A stretch of 64,000 nt of DNA from Sycon ciliatum (lineage: Eukaryota; Porifera; Calcarea; Leucosolenida; Sycettidae). This document shows positions 31,052-42,873 of the stretch, one piece after another. A program made the translations under genes and the position numbers. Numbering within the stretch: the stretch's first letter is position 1; each line of letters opens with the position of its first letter. Where the stretch lies: contig NC_088655.1 of assembly GCF_964019385.1 (NCBI RefSeq), forward strand, positions 23,951,576-24,015,575, given 5' to 3'. Under the pieces are notes generated by a model. That model was not told the origin of the DNA and made no database searches. It saw only the letters and a program-made list of their open reading frames with translations.

Positions 31052-32662
31052 ACCGGATGTGTATTAGCAGTGTTTGTAAAAATAGTGTGAACTTGGTGTC
31101 AGTACAGTATTATGATGTCCATTGTGCATTGGGTTTAGAATGGCCAAGAAGTTTAGTCATGACTGACACTGAAGTATCGAAACGATAGTATAAAAGCTTT
31201 CTGCACCAGTAGTTACTGTTAGTCGCCTATGGTAAGCGCATCAGGGCCGGCCTGTGAATTGAGATTCCCTGAATGTCGGTGGAGCGGGGATTCGTACAAC
31301 TGAGCCCAATCAAAAATGGATCCAGTGATTGGAGGCACAGTATTGTACGACTCACTGCGTGCGACTTTAATCGCGTATGCCATTGGCCCGACCTTTTTGC
31401 CAATTTTCCACATTTTCCCTTGCTACTGTAGATGTTTCGTTATACATGTAGAGCGCGCTAGCGGCCAACTCGACAAGTCACTTTTAAAAGGTGGCAGACT
31501 ACCCAAAATTCGCTGAAAAAAAAGTAATTTGTAAATTCAGATTGAGTGCTACGTCAGTTGAAAGAGCTAGGTGCAAATTCTCTGAAAATTGTGTCCCGAT
31601 CTGACTAGCCGTTCGAGAGTTATGGCCTAAAATGTGCCCTTGCAAGGAAAGACTTTTTTGTTGCACGCTGTCATTTGTTGGCAGCACTGTATTTGAATGT
31701 GAGCAGACCGTGCGCAACTTGTCGTATCATGGAAACACGCGAAAGTGTGCAGAATTTTGTTCCAAGTCCAAAAAATCACGTTTTTGAGCGCCGTGCAGCA
31801 GGACTTTTGCACAAGCACGCGGCAAGTCAAAAAAATCACGTTTTTGAGCCACGTATTGGGCTGCACGGCGGCAGGACTTTTGCCAGCACCCTCGTGACGT
31901 TGCAGATATGTGGCTTGATAATTGTAGTTGACGTTGATTTAGTGACTACTAACACTAGCACTTCAGATGACCAGCTTACTCTGTTTTGTTATTGTATCAC
32001 GGCACTTTGCACTCTGCTCTTTTCTGCTCTCTTCCTTAGCCCTAAATCTTCGTCCTTTGGGCGCGCAATATGTTTCTCCTTTCGGTACAAAACCGGGGTG
32101 CTTTTGCCCACCTACATGTATTAGCCATTCAACAAAATCAACCTTCTGAACTTCACTGAAGAGAGTTCTATACCCGGCGGTAGTCGCCGAGACACCTGTA
32201 TGAAGGGACTGAGTACAAAATGGATGTGTCGCTTTCTTGAAAGTCTTCTGTGGCAACTACTTGTCAAGGTTGGCTGGTGAGCGCCGTTGTGGAATCATGG
32301 TGGTTGATGGAGAAAGCAAATACTCAGTTTCTTGAATCTATCAATCGTCAGGCAAAGTAACAAACTGAGGCAGGGCTGTAGTGTGTTAGTTCACTACAAG
32401 ACTGACACACTCAGCCACAGAACAGGGCACAGAAAAAGGAAATCGCCATGGTTGTGTGAAGGTGAGAGTGTACTGTACATGTTCTTCGCAGTACATGTGC
32501 ATGGATGTCGTCCCATTCTGTCCGATTATCCTCCACCCAGGCCGTCACAACAAGCTCTTTCCCGTGCCAAGGCCTCCAGGATATCGACATCATCAGATTC
32601 TTTCACTCCAGACTCCAGTGACCATATATGGTAATGTCTTTGCACCTAGCAACACGCTGGTA
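31052..32662 (+). repeat. Satellite unit 13 (1611 bp, type A)
   Basis: First unit after the BEL element. A private 5-bp loss gives 'gaaagagctaggtgc'. Further private marks are 'ccaactcgac', 'cgttcgagag' and 'actaacactag'. 'gccatggttgtg' links it to units 1 and 2. Confidence 0.95.
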
Positions 32663-34278
32663 ACCGGATGTGTATTAGCAGTGTTTGTAAAAATAGTGTG
32701 AACTTGGTGTCAGTACAGTATTATGATGTCCATTGTGCATTGGGTTTAGAATGGCCAAGAAGTTTAGTCATGACTGACACTGAAGTATCGAAACGATAGT
32801 ATAAAAGCTTTCTGCACCAGTAGTTACTGTTAGTCGCCTATGGTAAGCGCATCAGGGCCGGCCTGTGAATTGAGATTCCCTGAATGTCGGTGGAGCGGGG
32901 ATTCGTACAACTGAGCCCAATCAAAAATGGATCCAGTGATTGGAGGCACAGTATTGTACGACTCACTGCGTGCGACTTTAATCGCGTATGCCATTGGCCC
33001 GACCTTTTTGCCAATTTTCCACATTTTCCCTTGCTACTGTAGATGTTTCGTTATACATGTAGAGCGCGCTAGTGGCCAACTGGACAAGTCACTTTTAAAA
33101 GGTGGCAGACTACCCAAAATTCGCTGAAAAAAAAGTAATTTGTAAATTCAGATTGAGTGCTACGTCAGTTGAAAGAGCTTGAATAGGTGCAAATTCTCTG
33201 AAAATTGTGTCCCGATCTGACTAGCCGTTCAAGAGTTATGGCCTACAATGTGCCCTTGCAAGGAAAGACTTTTTTGTTGCACGCTGTCATTTGTTGGCAG
33301 CACTGTATTTGAATGTGAGCAGACCGTGCGCAACTTGTCGTATCATGGAAACACGCGAAAGTGTGCAGAATTTTGTTCCAAGTCCAAAAAATCACGTTTT
33401 TGAGCGCCGTGCAGCAGGACTTTTGCACAAGCACGCGGCAAGTCAAAAAAATCACGTTTTTGAGCCACGTATTGGGCTGCACGGCGGCAGGACTTTTGCC
33501 AGCACCCTCGTGACGTTGCAGATATGTGGCTTGATAATTGTAGTTGACGTTGATTTAGTGACTACTAGCACTAGCACTTCAGATGACCAGCTTACTCTGT
33601 TTTGTTATTGTATCACGGCACTTTGCACTCTGCTCTTTTCTGCTCTCTTCCTTAGCCCTAAATCTTCGTCCTTTGGGCGCGCAATATGTTTCTCCTTTCG
33701 GTACAAAACCGGGGTGCTTTTGCCCACCTACATGTATTAGCCATTCAACAAAATCAACCTTCTGAACTTCACTGAAGAGAGTTCTATACCCGGCGGTAGT
33801 CGCCGAGACACCTGTATGAAGGGACTGAGTACAAAATGGATGTGTCGCTTTCTTGAAAGTCTTCTGTGGCAACTACTTGTCAAGGTTGGCTGGTGAGCGC
33901 CGTTGTGGAATCATGGTGGTTGATGGAGAAAGCAAATACTCAGTTTCTTGAATCTATCAATCGTCAGGCAAAGTAACAAACTGAGGCAGGGCTGTAGTGT
34001 GTTAGTTCACTACAAGACTGACACACTCAGCCACATAACAGGGCACAGAAAAAGGAAATCGCCATGATTGTGTGAAGGTGAGAGTGTACTGTACATGTTC
34101 TTCGCAGTACATGTGCATGGATGTCGTCCCATTCTGTCCGATTATCCTCCACCCAGGCCGTCACAACAAGCTCTTTCCCGTGCCAAGGCCTCCAGGATAT
34201 CGACATCATCAGATTCTTTCACTCCAGACTCCAGTGACCATATATGGTAATGTCTTTGCACCTAGCAACACGCTGGTA
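32663..34278 (+). repeat. Satellite unit 14 (1616 bp, type A)
   Basis: Shares 'ctagtggcc', 'gcctacaatg' and 'cacataacag' with unit 3, but differs from it at two sites in the first 120 bases (gaacttgg and catgactg instead of gaagttgg and catcactg). Confidence 0.95.
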
Positions 34279-35895
34279 ACCGGATGTGTATTAGCAGTGT
34301 TTGTAAAAATAGTGTGAAGTTGGTGTCAGTACAGTATTATGATGTCCATTGTGCATTGGGTTTAGAATGGCCAAGAAGTTTAGTCATGACTGACACTGAA
34401 GTATCGAAACGATAGTATAAAAGCTTTCTGCACCAGTAGTTACTGTTAGTCGCCTATGGTAAGCGCATCAGGGCCGGCCTGTGAATTGAGATTCCCTGAA
34501 TGTCGGTGGAGCGGGGATTCGTACAACTGAGCCCAATCAAAAATGGATCCAGTGATTGGAGGCACAGTATTGTACGACTCACTGCGTGCGACTTTAATCG
34601 CGTATGCCATTGGCCCGACCTTTTTGCCAATTTTCCACATTTTCCCTTGCTACTGTAGATGTTTCGTTATACATGTAGAGCGCGCTAGCGGCCAACTGGA
34701 CAAGTCACTTTTAAAAGGTGGCAGACTACCCAAAATTCGCTGAAAAAAAAGTAATTTGTAAATTCAGATTGAGTGCTACGTCAGTTGAAAGAGCTTGAAT
34801 AGGTGCAAATTCTCTGAAAATTGTGTCCCGATCTGACTAGCCGTTCAAGAGTTATGGCCTAAAATGTGCCCTTGCAAGGAAAGACTTTTTTGTTGCACGC
34901 TGTCATTTGTTGGCAGCACTGTATTTGAATGTGAGCAGACCGTGCGCAACTTGTCGTATCATGGAAACACGCGAAAGTGTGCAGAATTTTGTTCCAAGTC
35001 CAAAAAATCACGTTTGTGAGCGCCGTGCAGCAGGACTTTTGCACAAGCACGCGGCAAGTCAAAAAAAATCACGTTTTTGAGCCACGTATTGGGCTGCACG
35101 GCGGCAGGACTTTTGCCAGCACCCTCGTGACGTTGCAGATATGTGGCTTGATAATTGTAGTTGACGTTGATTTAGTGACTACTAGCACTAGCGCTTCAGA
35201 TGACCAGCTTACTCTGTTTTGTTATTGTATCACGGCACTTTGCACTCTGCTCTTTTCTGCTCTCTTCCTTAGCCCTAAATCTTCGTCCTTTGGGCGCGCA
35301 ATATGTTTCTCCTTTCGGTACTAAACCGGGGTGCTTTTGCCCACCTACATGTATTAGCCATTCAACAAAATCAACCTTCTGAACTTCACTGAAGAGAGTT
35401 CTATACCCGGCGGTAGTCGCCGAGACACCTGTATGAAGGGACTGAGTACAAAATGGATGTGTCGCTTTCTTGAAAGTCTTCTGTGGCAACTACTTGTCAA
35501 GGTTGGCTGGTGAGCGCCGTTGTGGAATCATGGTGGTTGATGGAGAAAGCAAATACTCAGTTTCTTGAATCTATCAATCGTCAGGCAAAGTAACAAACTG
35601 AGGCAGGGCTGTAGTGTGTTAGTTCACTACAAGACTGACACACTCAGCCACAGAACAGGGCACAGAAAAAGGAAATCGCCATGATTGTGTGAAGGTGAGA
35701 GTGTACTGTACATGTTCTTCGCAGTACATGTGCATGGATGTCGTCCCATTCTGTCCGATTATCCTCCACCCAGGCCGTCACAACAAGCTCTTTCCCGTGC
35801 CAAGGCCTCCAGGATATCGACATCATCAGATTCTTTCACTCCAGACTCCAGTGACCATATATGGTAATGTCTTTGCACCTAGCAACACGCTGGTA
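34279..35895 (+). repeat. Satellite unit 15 (1617 bp, type A)
   Basis: Partner of unit 4 ('ctagcgcttcag', 'ggtactaaacc'). One extra A in the second poly-A run shifts the long plus-strand open frame seen in other units. Confidence 0.95.
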
Positions 35896-36714
35896 ACCGG
35901 ATGTGTATTAGCAGTGTTTGTAAAAATAGTGTGAACTTGGTGTCAGTACAGTATTATGATGTCCATTGTGCATTGGGTTTAGAATGGCCAAGAAGTTTAG
36001 TCATGACTGACACTGAAGTATCGAAACGATAGTATAAAAGCTTTCTGCACCAGTAGTTACTGTTAGTCGCCTATGGTAAGCGCATCAGGGCCGGCCTGTG
36101 AATTGAGATTCCCTGAATGTCGGTGGAGCGGGGATTCGTACAACTGAGCCCAATCAAAAATGGATCCAGTGATTGGAGGCACAGTATTGTACGACTCACT
36201 GCGTGCGACTTTAATCGCGTATGCCATTGGCCCGACCTTTTTGCCAATTTTCCACATTTTCCCTTGCTACTGTAGATGTTTCGTTATACATGTAGAGCGC
36301 GCTAGCGGCCAACTGGACAAGTCACTTTTAAAAGGTGGCAGACTACCCAAAATTCGCTGAAAAAAAAGTAATTTGTAAATTCAGATTGAGTGCTACGTCA
36401 GTTGAAAGAGCTTGAATAGGTGCAAATTCTCTGAAAATTGTGTCCCGATCTGACTAGCCGTTCAAGAGTTATGGCCTAAAATGTGCCCTTGCAAGGAAAG
36501 ACTTTTTTGTTGCACGCTGTCATTTGTTGGCAGCACTGTATTTGAATGTGAGCAGACCGTGCGCAACTTGTCGTATCATGGAAACACGCGAAAGTGTGCA
36601 GAATTTTGTTCCAAGTCCAAAAAATCACGTTTGTGAGCGCCGTGCACCAGGACTTTTGCACAAGCACGCAGCAAGTCAAAAAAAATCACGTTTTTGAGCC
36701 ACGTATTGGGCTGC

Positions 36715-36751
36715 ACGGCACTGCTGTTATCATAGACCTGATCCTGGCCAC
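36715..36751 (+). repeat. Target duplication and left terminal repeat, second transposon copy
   Basis: CACTGCTGTT at 36719-36728 and CCTGGCCAC at 36743-36751, with a 14-bp spacer, as in the first copy. Confidence 0.75.
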
Positions 36752-37207
36752 AGTGTCCTGGGTACGAGCGTACGCACTCTCCCTGGAAATTTGAATTTTT
36801 GATTTTCACAGAAACAATTTTTCGCTGACACGGGTCACATTCTTGCGTTTCTAGGACTGTTCTACGCCTGAAAGAAGAACAAGAACCACATACAGTGAGT
36901 GACTACAACATGATAGACCACACCAGAAAATTTGAAGACGATCGGTGAAGGTTGAGCTGAGTTCTGACACGATCTGTTGAAACAACTTCATGTCGCTCGT
37001 CATCACGATTGAGTAGCATCTCCGTTCTTGATAGACCCTTCCCTTCGTGTTCCAGAAGTTATTTTTCATGTTTGGTGAGTTTCTCGTCGGACCTCAGGTC
37101 TTTCTCGATCGATTGCCACCTCACTCGATCCGAACGAAACCTAAACTACCGAAACGAAGCCTGCGCTTTTTTGGCTGTTTTTCCGTTTTTACGTGTAGAT
37201 CTATAGA

Positions 37208-40200
37208 ATGGATCGTCATGTTCGATTACTGGGTCTTTTGTGTCGCGTCGGCGGTGTTCCGCTAGCCAAGCAGAAGCAGAAAACTACGTATTCTGTTTCT
37301 GAGAATGCCGAGGGTATTCTGAAATGTTTTGAAGTGGATATCACACAGGACCAACCACACGTGCACCCTACACAGATTTGCAGTACATGCTACAAGGCTG
37401 TGAATTATGCTTTGAGCAAGTCAGAGTATACACGTTGTGGTGGAGGATGTGCTGAGCCAAGTAGCTGGCTTCCCCATGATCATGTGCATGAGGATGGTAC
37501 CACAGTATGCAGGGTATGCACTACCATTGAGCAAGCCGCCAAAGGTGGTCGTCCGGCTAAGAAAAAGAGAACAACAAAGCCACCTGCCCGTACAGCGGCA
37601 GCCGTTACATCCACGTGCACGTCTACGCACACAGGCACCCACCAGACACGGTCTCAGACAACAGGGATCAACTCGGAGAGTCAGAGTACATGTTTACAGA
37701 AATTGTATGATGTAGCAACACCAAGCTATGCAGCCAACAAGAGTCTGAGCACAGATAGATTCATCGGATGCCAAGCTATATTACAATGTACACTATGCAG
37801 CAATGTGCTAGAGAGAGCCGTGGAAGCAGACTGCTGTAGAAAGAGCTTTTGTTCCGCATGTGTGTGGGAGTGGCTGGCTTCTGATACAACTTGCCCTGGT
37901 TGCAATGCACAGCTCTCCGTGTCGAATCTCAGCACGCCCAATCCGATCTTGCAGGGCTGCCTTGCCGAACTAGTGGTCAGGTGCGACAATTATGCTGGAG
38001 CGCTGATTGGTTGCCCGGCAACAGTGCCACTTGCTCAACTTGCCAGCCATGTGCAGAACTGCGAGAACACTGGTAAGCAAACAGTCGGCCCGTCCACCGC
38101 TGTCAGCGATGTGCTCACTGCTTCGCCGTCAAAGCTCCGAGGCAACGTGTCAGACAGTCTCACCAGCCATCTAGTGAAGAGCAAGGCGGATGCTGGCGTA
38201 CTTCAGTTGAGGAGCCGAGGTCCATCGCAGACATGGCAACGAACAACAGTTGCAGCTGTACCGTCCAACAATGCATCAGCCAGGACTGTGCGGCGACGCT
38301 GTGCTGAGCTTGAAAAAACCAGCCAGCGCGTAGCAGGGAGTTTCGCCGGTGCAGTTGTCCAGCAAGCTGCCACATTAAGCCGGCTAAAGGAGGAAGAGCG
38401 TAAAGCTGTTCTTATTGAGGCTGGTGTCATGCCAAAAACACCTGGGACAGGCACAACGCTAGCATTGAAAGCCAACCTACACATGCCATGGAATCAGCTC
38501 CGGAAATTGAAAGTATGGCTGAAGGACTTTGGCCTGTATCTCGAGTCAGAGCGGGTAATGCGGAAACAGCTCGACGATCTTTTGCCCTTTACCATTGTGG
38601 CAGAAAAGACACCGTTCGTAGCAGCATCTGGAAGCGTCGAGCTGCATGCAATGGTGACAATTCCTGATCTTGTTGGGACTGTCCATCACTACTTGAACCA
38701 GCTGGAGGCAACAGATCAGCTTCACTGGCATGATGGCGCAATCCCAAAAGATGAGGTATGGGTCAAAATCGGCGGCGATCACGGTGGCGAGTCCTTCAAG
38801 ATGTCGTTCCAGATCGTTAATGTACAGCAGTGCAATGCTCTACGGCACATCATTCCGTTTATCATCTTTGCTGCTAAAGATACGGCAGCAAATCTGTGCA
38901 CGGCCCTGCAGCCATTCGTCAGTGAGGTCGAGAAGCTGGCCAGTACAACGTGGCGTAACAGGTCAGTGAGGGTCTTGTTGTTCGGAGATTACGAACTGCA
39001 GACCACGTTGTACGGCTTGTCAGGGTCGAGTGGAACCCACCCTTGCCTGCACTGCACTGCTATGCGGAAAGAGATACAGCTACCTGGGTGTAGCGGAGCA
39101 CCGCGCAGTCTCGATTTGTTGTGCACAGACAACGCTGCCTTTGTTGGAGCTGGTGCAAAATTAGCGGACGCTAAGAAGCACAACAACTGCATCCGGCCAC
39201 CGATCTTGCCTGTGTCCCTGGACAATGTGATTATTCCCGTTCTTCATTTGGATCTGGGAATATTCGCTTGGATATTCGATGCCATGACCAAGGACTGCCA
39301 GATGCTGGACGTTGCCCTTGCATCATCCAGTACAGCAGTTGGCACCGATAGCCGAGCGTACACTGTCACAACAGAGATGCACGAGAGCCTTCGCCAGAAG
39401 CAATTGGATCTTCAGAACGAGCGCACAGCAGCTGACAGTCTACAGGAGCAGCTCGAATGGCTTGCGATCCATGCTTCCAACCTGACTGCCCCACAGCTTG
39501 AAGCGGCCACAGCAGGAATTCAGGCGAAGCAGCACACCGCCACAAGCACCATCAGCTCTCTCCAGGATGAAGTGAAGGCTCTGTCTGACCAGCTCCAGAG
39601 CCGCAGTATTCTGCATGGTCCATGTGAGGCCTCACTGGACAGAACTCTGCAGGAGTACAATATTTGTCGCCAGCGGTACCATGGTGGTGCCTTTATCGGC
39701 AATCATATTCACCATGCCCTGCAGCCACCAGTGGTTGCTGCTTTGTCAAATGCGCCTCTGATTGTCGCCTCCACCACAGAGAGAGCAGCGCCTCCATCCG
39801 TTCTCGACCAGGCCAGAGTAGTGGCAAAGCGGTATAATGACCTGCTCACTCAGTTCTCTCACTGCCGCCGAAGATACTCGTCCTGCGCAACAATGTCAGC
39901 AGAAGATATTCAGCTGTTCGAGAGTGATTGCGCTACCTTCCTCTCCACAGCACGGCAAGAGGTCGTCACCAGAAAACTTGGCCATGTAACGCCTAAGCTT
40001 CATTTGCTGGAATGCCATCTGCCTGACGCCTTGGCAAGATTCAGAGTTGGCCTGGGCCTACTAGCTGAGCAGGGAGGTGAAAGTATTCACGCCGAGTTCA
40101 ACGACCTTCGCAAGCGACACGGAGGCGTCGTGAACGATGTCGACAAGCTACGGACTGTCTTGAAGGCTCACCTTTCCTCCACGCTTCCTCAGCACGCCAA

Positions 40201-40243
40201 ACTTGTCCCTCAAAGGGCCAAGCGCAAGCGGAAGGCCAATTGA
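37208..40243 (+). CDS. RAG1-like transposase with RING domain, second copy
   Basis: 1011 residues, same frame and domains as the first copy. I found one residue difference, at position 184 just before the RING domain (Gly in the first copy, Arg here). All cysteine, histidine and acidic residues proposed as zinc ligands or catalytic residues are kept: D524, D594, E958, C613, C616, H932 and H937. Near-identity means either very recent duplication or continuing exchange between blocks. An open frame in both copies gives the array two possible sources of transposase. Confidence 0.9.
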   Translation: MDRHVRLLGLLCRVGGVPLAKQKQKTTYSVSENAEGILKCFEVDITQDQPHVHPTQICSTCYKAVNYALSKSEYTRCGGGCAEPSSWLPHDHVHEDGTTVCRVCTTIEQAAKGGRPAKKKRTTKPPARTAAAVTSTCTSTHTGTHQTRSQTTGINSESQSTCLQKLYDVATPSYAANKSLSTDRFIGCQAILQCTLCSNVLERAVEADCCRKSFCSACVWEWLASDTTCPGCNAQLSVSNLSTPNPILQGCLAELVVRCDNYAGALIGCPATVPLAQLASHVQNCENTGKQTVGPSTAVSDVLTASPSKLRGNVSDSLTSHLVKSKADAGVLQLRSRGPSQTWQRTTVAAVPSNNASARTVRRRCAELEKTSQRVAGSFAGAVVQQAATLSRLKEEERKAVLIEAGVMPKTPGTGTTLALKANLHMPWNQLRKLKVWLKDFGLYLESERVMRKQLDDLLPFTIVAEKTPFVAASGSVELHAMVTIPDLVGTVHHYLNQLEATDQLHWHDGAIPKDEVWVKIGGDHGGESFKMSFQIVNVQQCNALRHIIPFIIFAAKDTAANLCTALQPFVSEVEKLASTTWRNRSVRVLLFGDYELQTTLYGLSGSSGTHPCLHCTAMRKEIQLPGCSGAPRSLDLLCTDNAAFVGAGAKLADAKKHNNCIRPPILPVSLDNVIIPVLHLDLGIFAWIFDAMTKDCQMLDVALASSSTAVGTDSRAYTVTTEMHESLRQKQLDLQNERTAADSLQEQLEWLAIHASNLTAPQLEAATAGIQAKQHTATSTISSLQDEVKALSDQLQSRSILHGPCEASLDRTLQEYNICRQRYHGGAFIGNHIHHALQPPVVAALSNAPLIVASTTERAAPPSVLDQARVVAKRYNDLLTQFSHCRRRYSSCATMSAEDIQLFESDCATFLSTARQEVVTRKLGHVTPKLHLLECHLPDALARFRVGLGLLAEQGGESIHAEFNDLRKRHGGVVNDVDKLRTVLKAHLSSTLPQHAKLVPQRAKRKRKAN

Positions 40244-40252
40244 GGACCGTTT

Positions 40253-40261
40253 CAGGTAAGT
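40253..40261 (+). promoter_or_regulatory. 5' splice-site consensus after the stop, second transposon copy
   Basis: CAG/GTAAGT, identical in place to the first copy. Confidence 0.4.
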
Positions 40262-40310
40262 TCCTTGCTCAAACGATATCCCAAACATGTTGTTTGTTAG
40301 TTGATTTTCA

Positions 40311-40316
40311 AATAAA
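40311..40316 (+). terminator. Poly(A) signal, second transposon copy
   Basis: AATAAA, 68 bases after the stop codon, followed by T/G-rich sequence. Confidence 0.6.
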
Positions 40317-40444
40317 TTTAATTTTTGTGGGTCCGCTTTTGGTGCACACATGATTGTTTGCGTACGCGTGCACACGCGCCATGTGTATTACTATGGAAAC
40401 TCGAAGAGTTTTTGCACGTGACGTGATTTCCGCCATCTTACTGA

Positions 40445-40481
40445 GTGGCCAGGCGCAAACAGCAGTGACCATGGTGACGGC
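40445..40481 (-). repeat. Right terminal repeat and target duplication, second transposon copy
   Basis: Inverted blocks CACTGCTGTT (40467-40458) and CCTGGCCAC (40453-40445) are separated by 4 bp. An outer CACCATGGT lies before the ACGGC target copy. Confidence 0.75.
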
Positions 40482-41274
40482 GGCAGGACTTTTGCCAGCA
40501 CCCTCGTGACGTTGCAGATATGTGGCTTGATAATTGTAGTTGACGTTGATTTAGTGACTACTAGCACTAGCACTTCAGATGACCAGCTTACTCTGTTTTG
40601 TTTATGTATCACGGCACTTTGCACTCTGCTCTTTTCTGCTCTCTTCCTTAGCCCTAAATCTTCGTCCTTTGGGCGCGCAATATGTTTCTCCTTTCGGTAC
40701 AAAACCGGGGTGCTTTTGCCCACCTACATGTATTAGCCATTCAACAAAATCAACCTTCTGAACTTCACTGAAGAGAGTTCTATACCCGGCGGTAGTCCCC
40801 GAGACACCTGTATGAAGGGACTGAGTACAAAATGGATGTGTCGCTTTCTTGAAAGTCTTCTGTGGCAACTACTTGTCAAGGTTGGCTGGTGAGCGCCGTT
40901 GTGGAATCATGGTGGTTGATGGAGAAAGCAAATACTCAGTTTCTTGAATCTATCAATCGTCAGGCAAAGTAACAAACTGAGGCAGGGCTGTAGTGTGTTA
41001 GTTCACTACAAGACTGACACACTCAGCCACAGAACAGGGCACAGAAAAAGGAAATCGCCATGATTGTGTGAAGGTGAGAGTGTACTGTACATGTTCTTCG
41101 CAGTACATGTGCATGGATGTCGTCCCATTCTGTCCGATTATCCTCCACCCAGGCCGTCACAACAAGCTCTTTCCCGTGCCAAGGCCTCCAGGATATCGAC
41201 ATCATCAGATTCTTTCACTCCAGACTCCAGTGACCATATATGGTAATGTCTTTGCACCTAGCAACACGCTGGTA

Positions 41275-42873
41275 ACCGGATGTGTATTAGCAGTGTTTGT
41301 AAAAATAGTGTGAAGTTGGTGTCAGTACAGTATTATGATGTCCATTGTGCATTGGGTTTAGAATGGCCAAGAAGTTTAGTCATGACTGACACTGAAGTAT
41401 CGAAACGATAGTATAAAAGCTTTCTGCACCAGTAGTTACTGTTAGTCGCCTATGGTAAGCGCATCAGGGCCGGCCTGTGAATTGAGATTCCCTGAATGTC
41501 GGTGGAGCGGGGATTCGTACAACTGAGCCCAATCAAAAATGGATCCAGTGATTGGAGGCACAGTATTGTACGACTCACTGCGTGCGACTTTAATCGCGTA
41601 TGCCATTGGCCCGACCTTTTTGCCAATTTTCCACATTTTCCCTTGCTACTGTAGATGTTTCGTTATACATGTAGAGCGCGCTAGCGGCCAACTGGACAAG
41701 TCACTTTTAAAAGGTGGCAGACTACCCAAAATTCGCTGAAAAAAAAGTAATTTGTAAATTCAGATTGAGTGCTACGTCAGTTGAAAGAGCTTGAATAGGT
41801 GCAAATTCTCTGAAAATTGTGTCCCGATCTGACTAGTCGTTCAAGAGTTATGGCCTAAAATGTGCCCTTGCAAGGAAAGACTTTTTTGTTGCACGCTGTC
41901 ATTTGTTGGCAGCACTGTATTTGAATGTGAGCAGACCGTGCGCAACTTGTCGTATCATGGAAACACGCGAAAGTGTGCAGAATTTTGTTCCAAGTCCAAA
42001 AAATCACGTTTTTGAGCGCCGTGCAGCAGGACTTTTGCACAAGCACGCGGCAAGTCAAAAAAATCACGTTTTTGAGCCACGTATTGGGCTGCACGGCGGC
42101 AGGACTTTTGCCAGCACCCTCGTGACGTTGCAGATATGTGGCTTGATAATTGTAGTTGACGTTGATTTAGTGACTACTAGCACTAGCACTTCAGATGACC
42201 TGCTCACTCTGTTTTGTTATTGTATCACGGCACTTTGCTCTCTTCCTTAGCCCTAAATCTTCGTCCTTTGGGCGCGCAATATGTTTCTCCTTTCGGTACA
42301 AAACCGGGGTGCTTTTGCCCACCTACATGTATTAGCCATTCAACAAAATCAACCTTCTGAACTTCACTGAAGAGAGTTCTATACCCGGCGGTAGTCGCCG
42401 AGACACCTGTATGAAGGGACTGAGTACAAAATGGATGTGTCGCTTTCTTGAAAGTCTTCTGTGGCAACTACTTGTCAAGGTTGGCTGGTGAGCGCCGTTG
42501 TGGAATCATGGTGGTTGATGGAGAAAGCAAATACTCAGTTTCTTGAATCTATCAATCGTCAGGCAAAGTAACAAACTGAGGCAGGGCTGTAGTGTGTTAG
42601 TTCACTACAAGACTGACACACTCAGCCACAGAACAGGGCACAGAAAAAGGAAATCGCCATGATTGTGTGAAGGTGAGAGTGTACTGTACATGTTCTTCGC
42701 AGTACATGTGCATGGATGTCGTCCCATTCTGTCCGATTATCCTCCACCCAGGCCGTCACAACAAGCTCTTTCCCGTGCCAAGGCCTCCAGGATATCGACA
42801 TCATCAGATTCTTTCACTCCAGACTCCAGTGACCATATATGGTAATGTCTTTGCACCTAGCAACACGCTGGTA
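41275..42873 (+). repeat. Satellite unit 17 (1599 bp, type A, 17-bp deletion)
   Basis: Carries 'gactagtcgttc', 'gacctgctcactc' and the 17-bp deletion 'gcactttgctctcttcc' (near 42231). The first two marks are found only in unit 6. The deletion recurs in the duplicated part of units 7 and 19. A 2-bp direct repeat (GC) flanks the deleted stretch in intact units. Confidence 0.95.

Larger units (their letters stand above)
36719..40476 (+). mobile_element. RAG1-like DNA transposon (N-RAG-TP-like), second copy
   Basis: Same insertion point, same flanking ACGG(C) repeats (36715-36719 and 40477-40481) and the same termini as the first copy, displaced by 29,431 bp. I saw almost no base differences. 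Because the flanking satellite carries the same unit-specific marks, this is a duplicate of the first insertion, not an independent one. Confidence 0.9.
35896..41274 (+). repeat. Satellite unit 16, interrupted by second RAG1-like transposon
   Basis: The 5379-bp span equals that of unit 5. The insertion is at the identical base of the unit. 'gtgcaccaggac' and one extra A before the insert are private. Confidence 0.95.
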
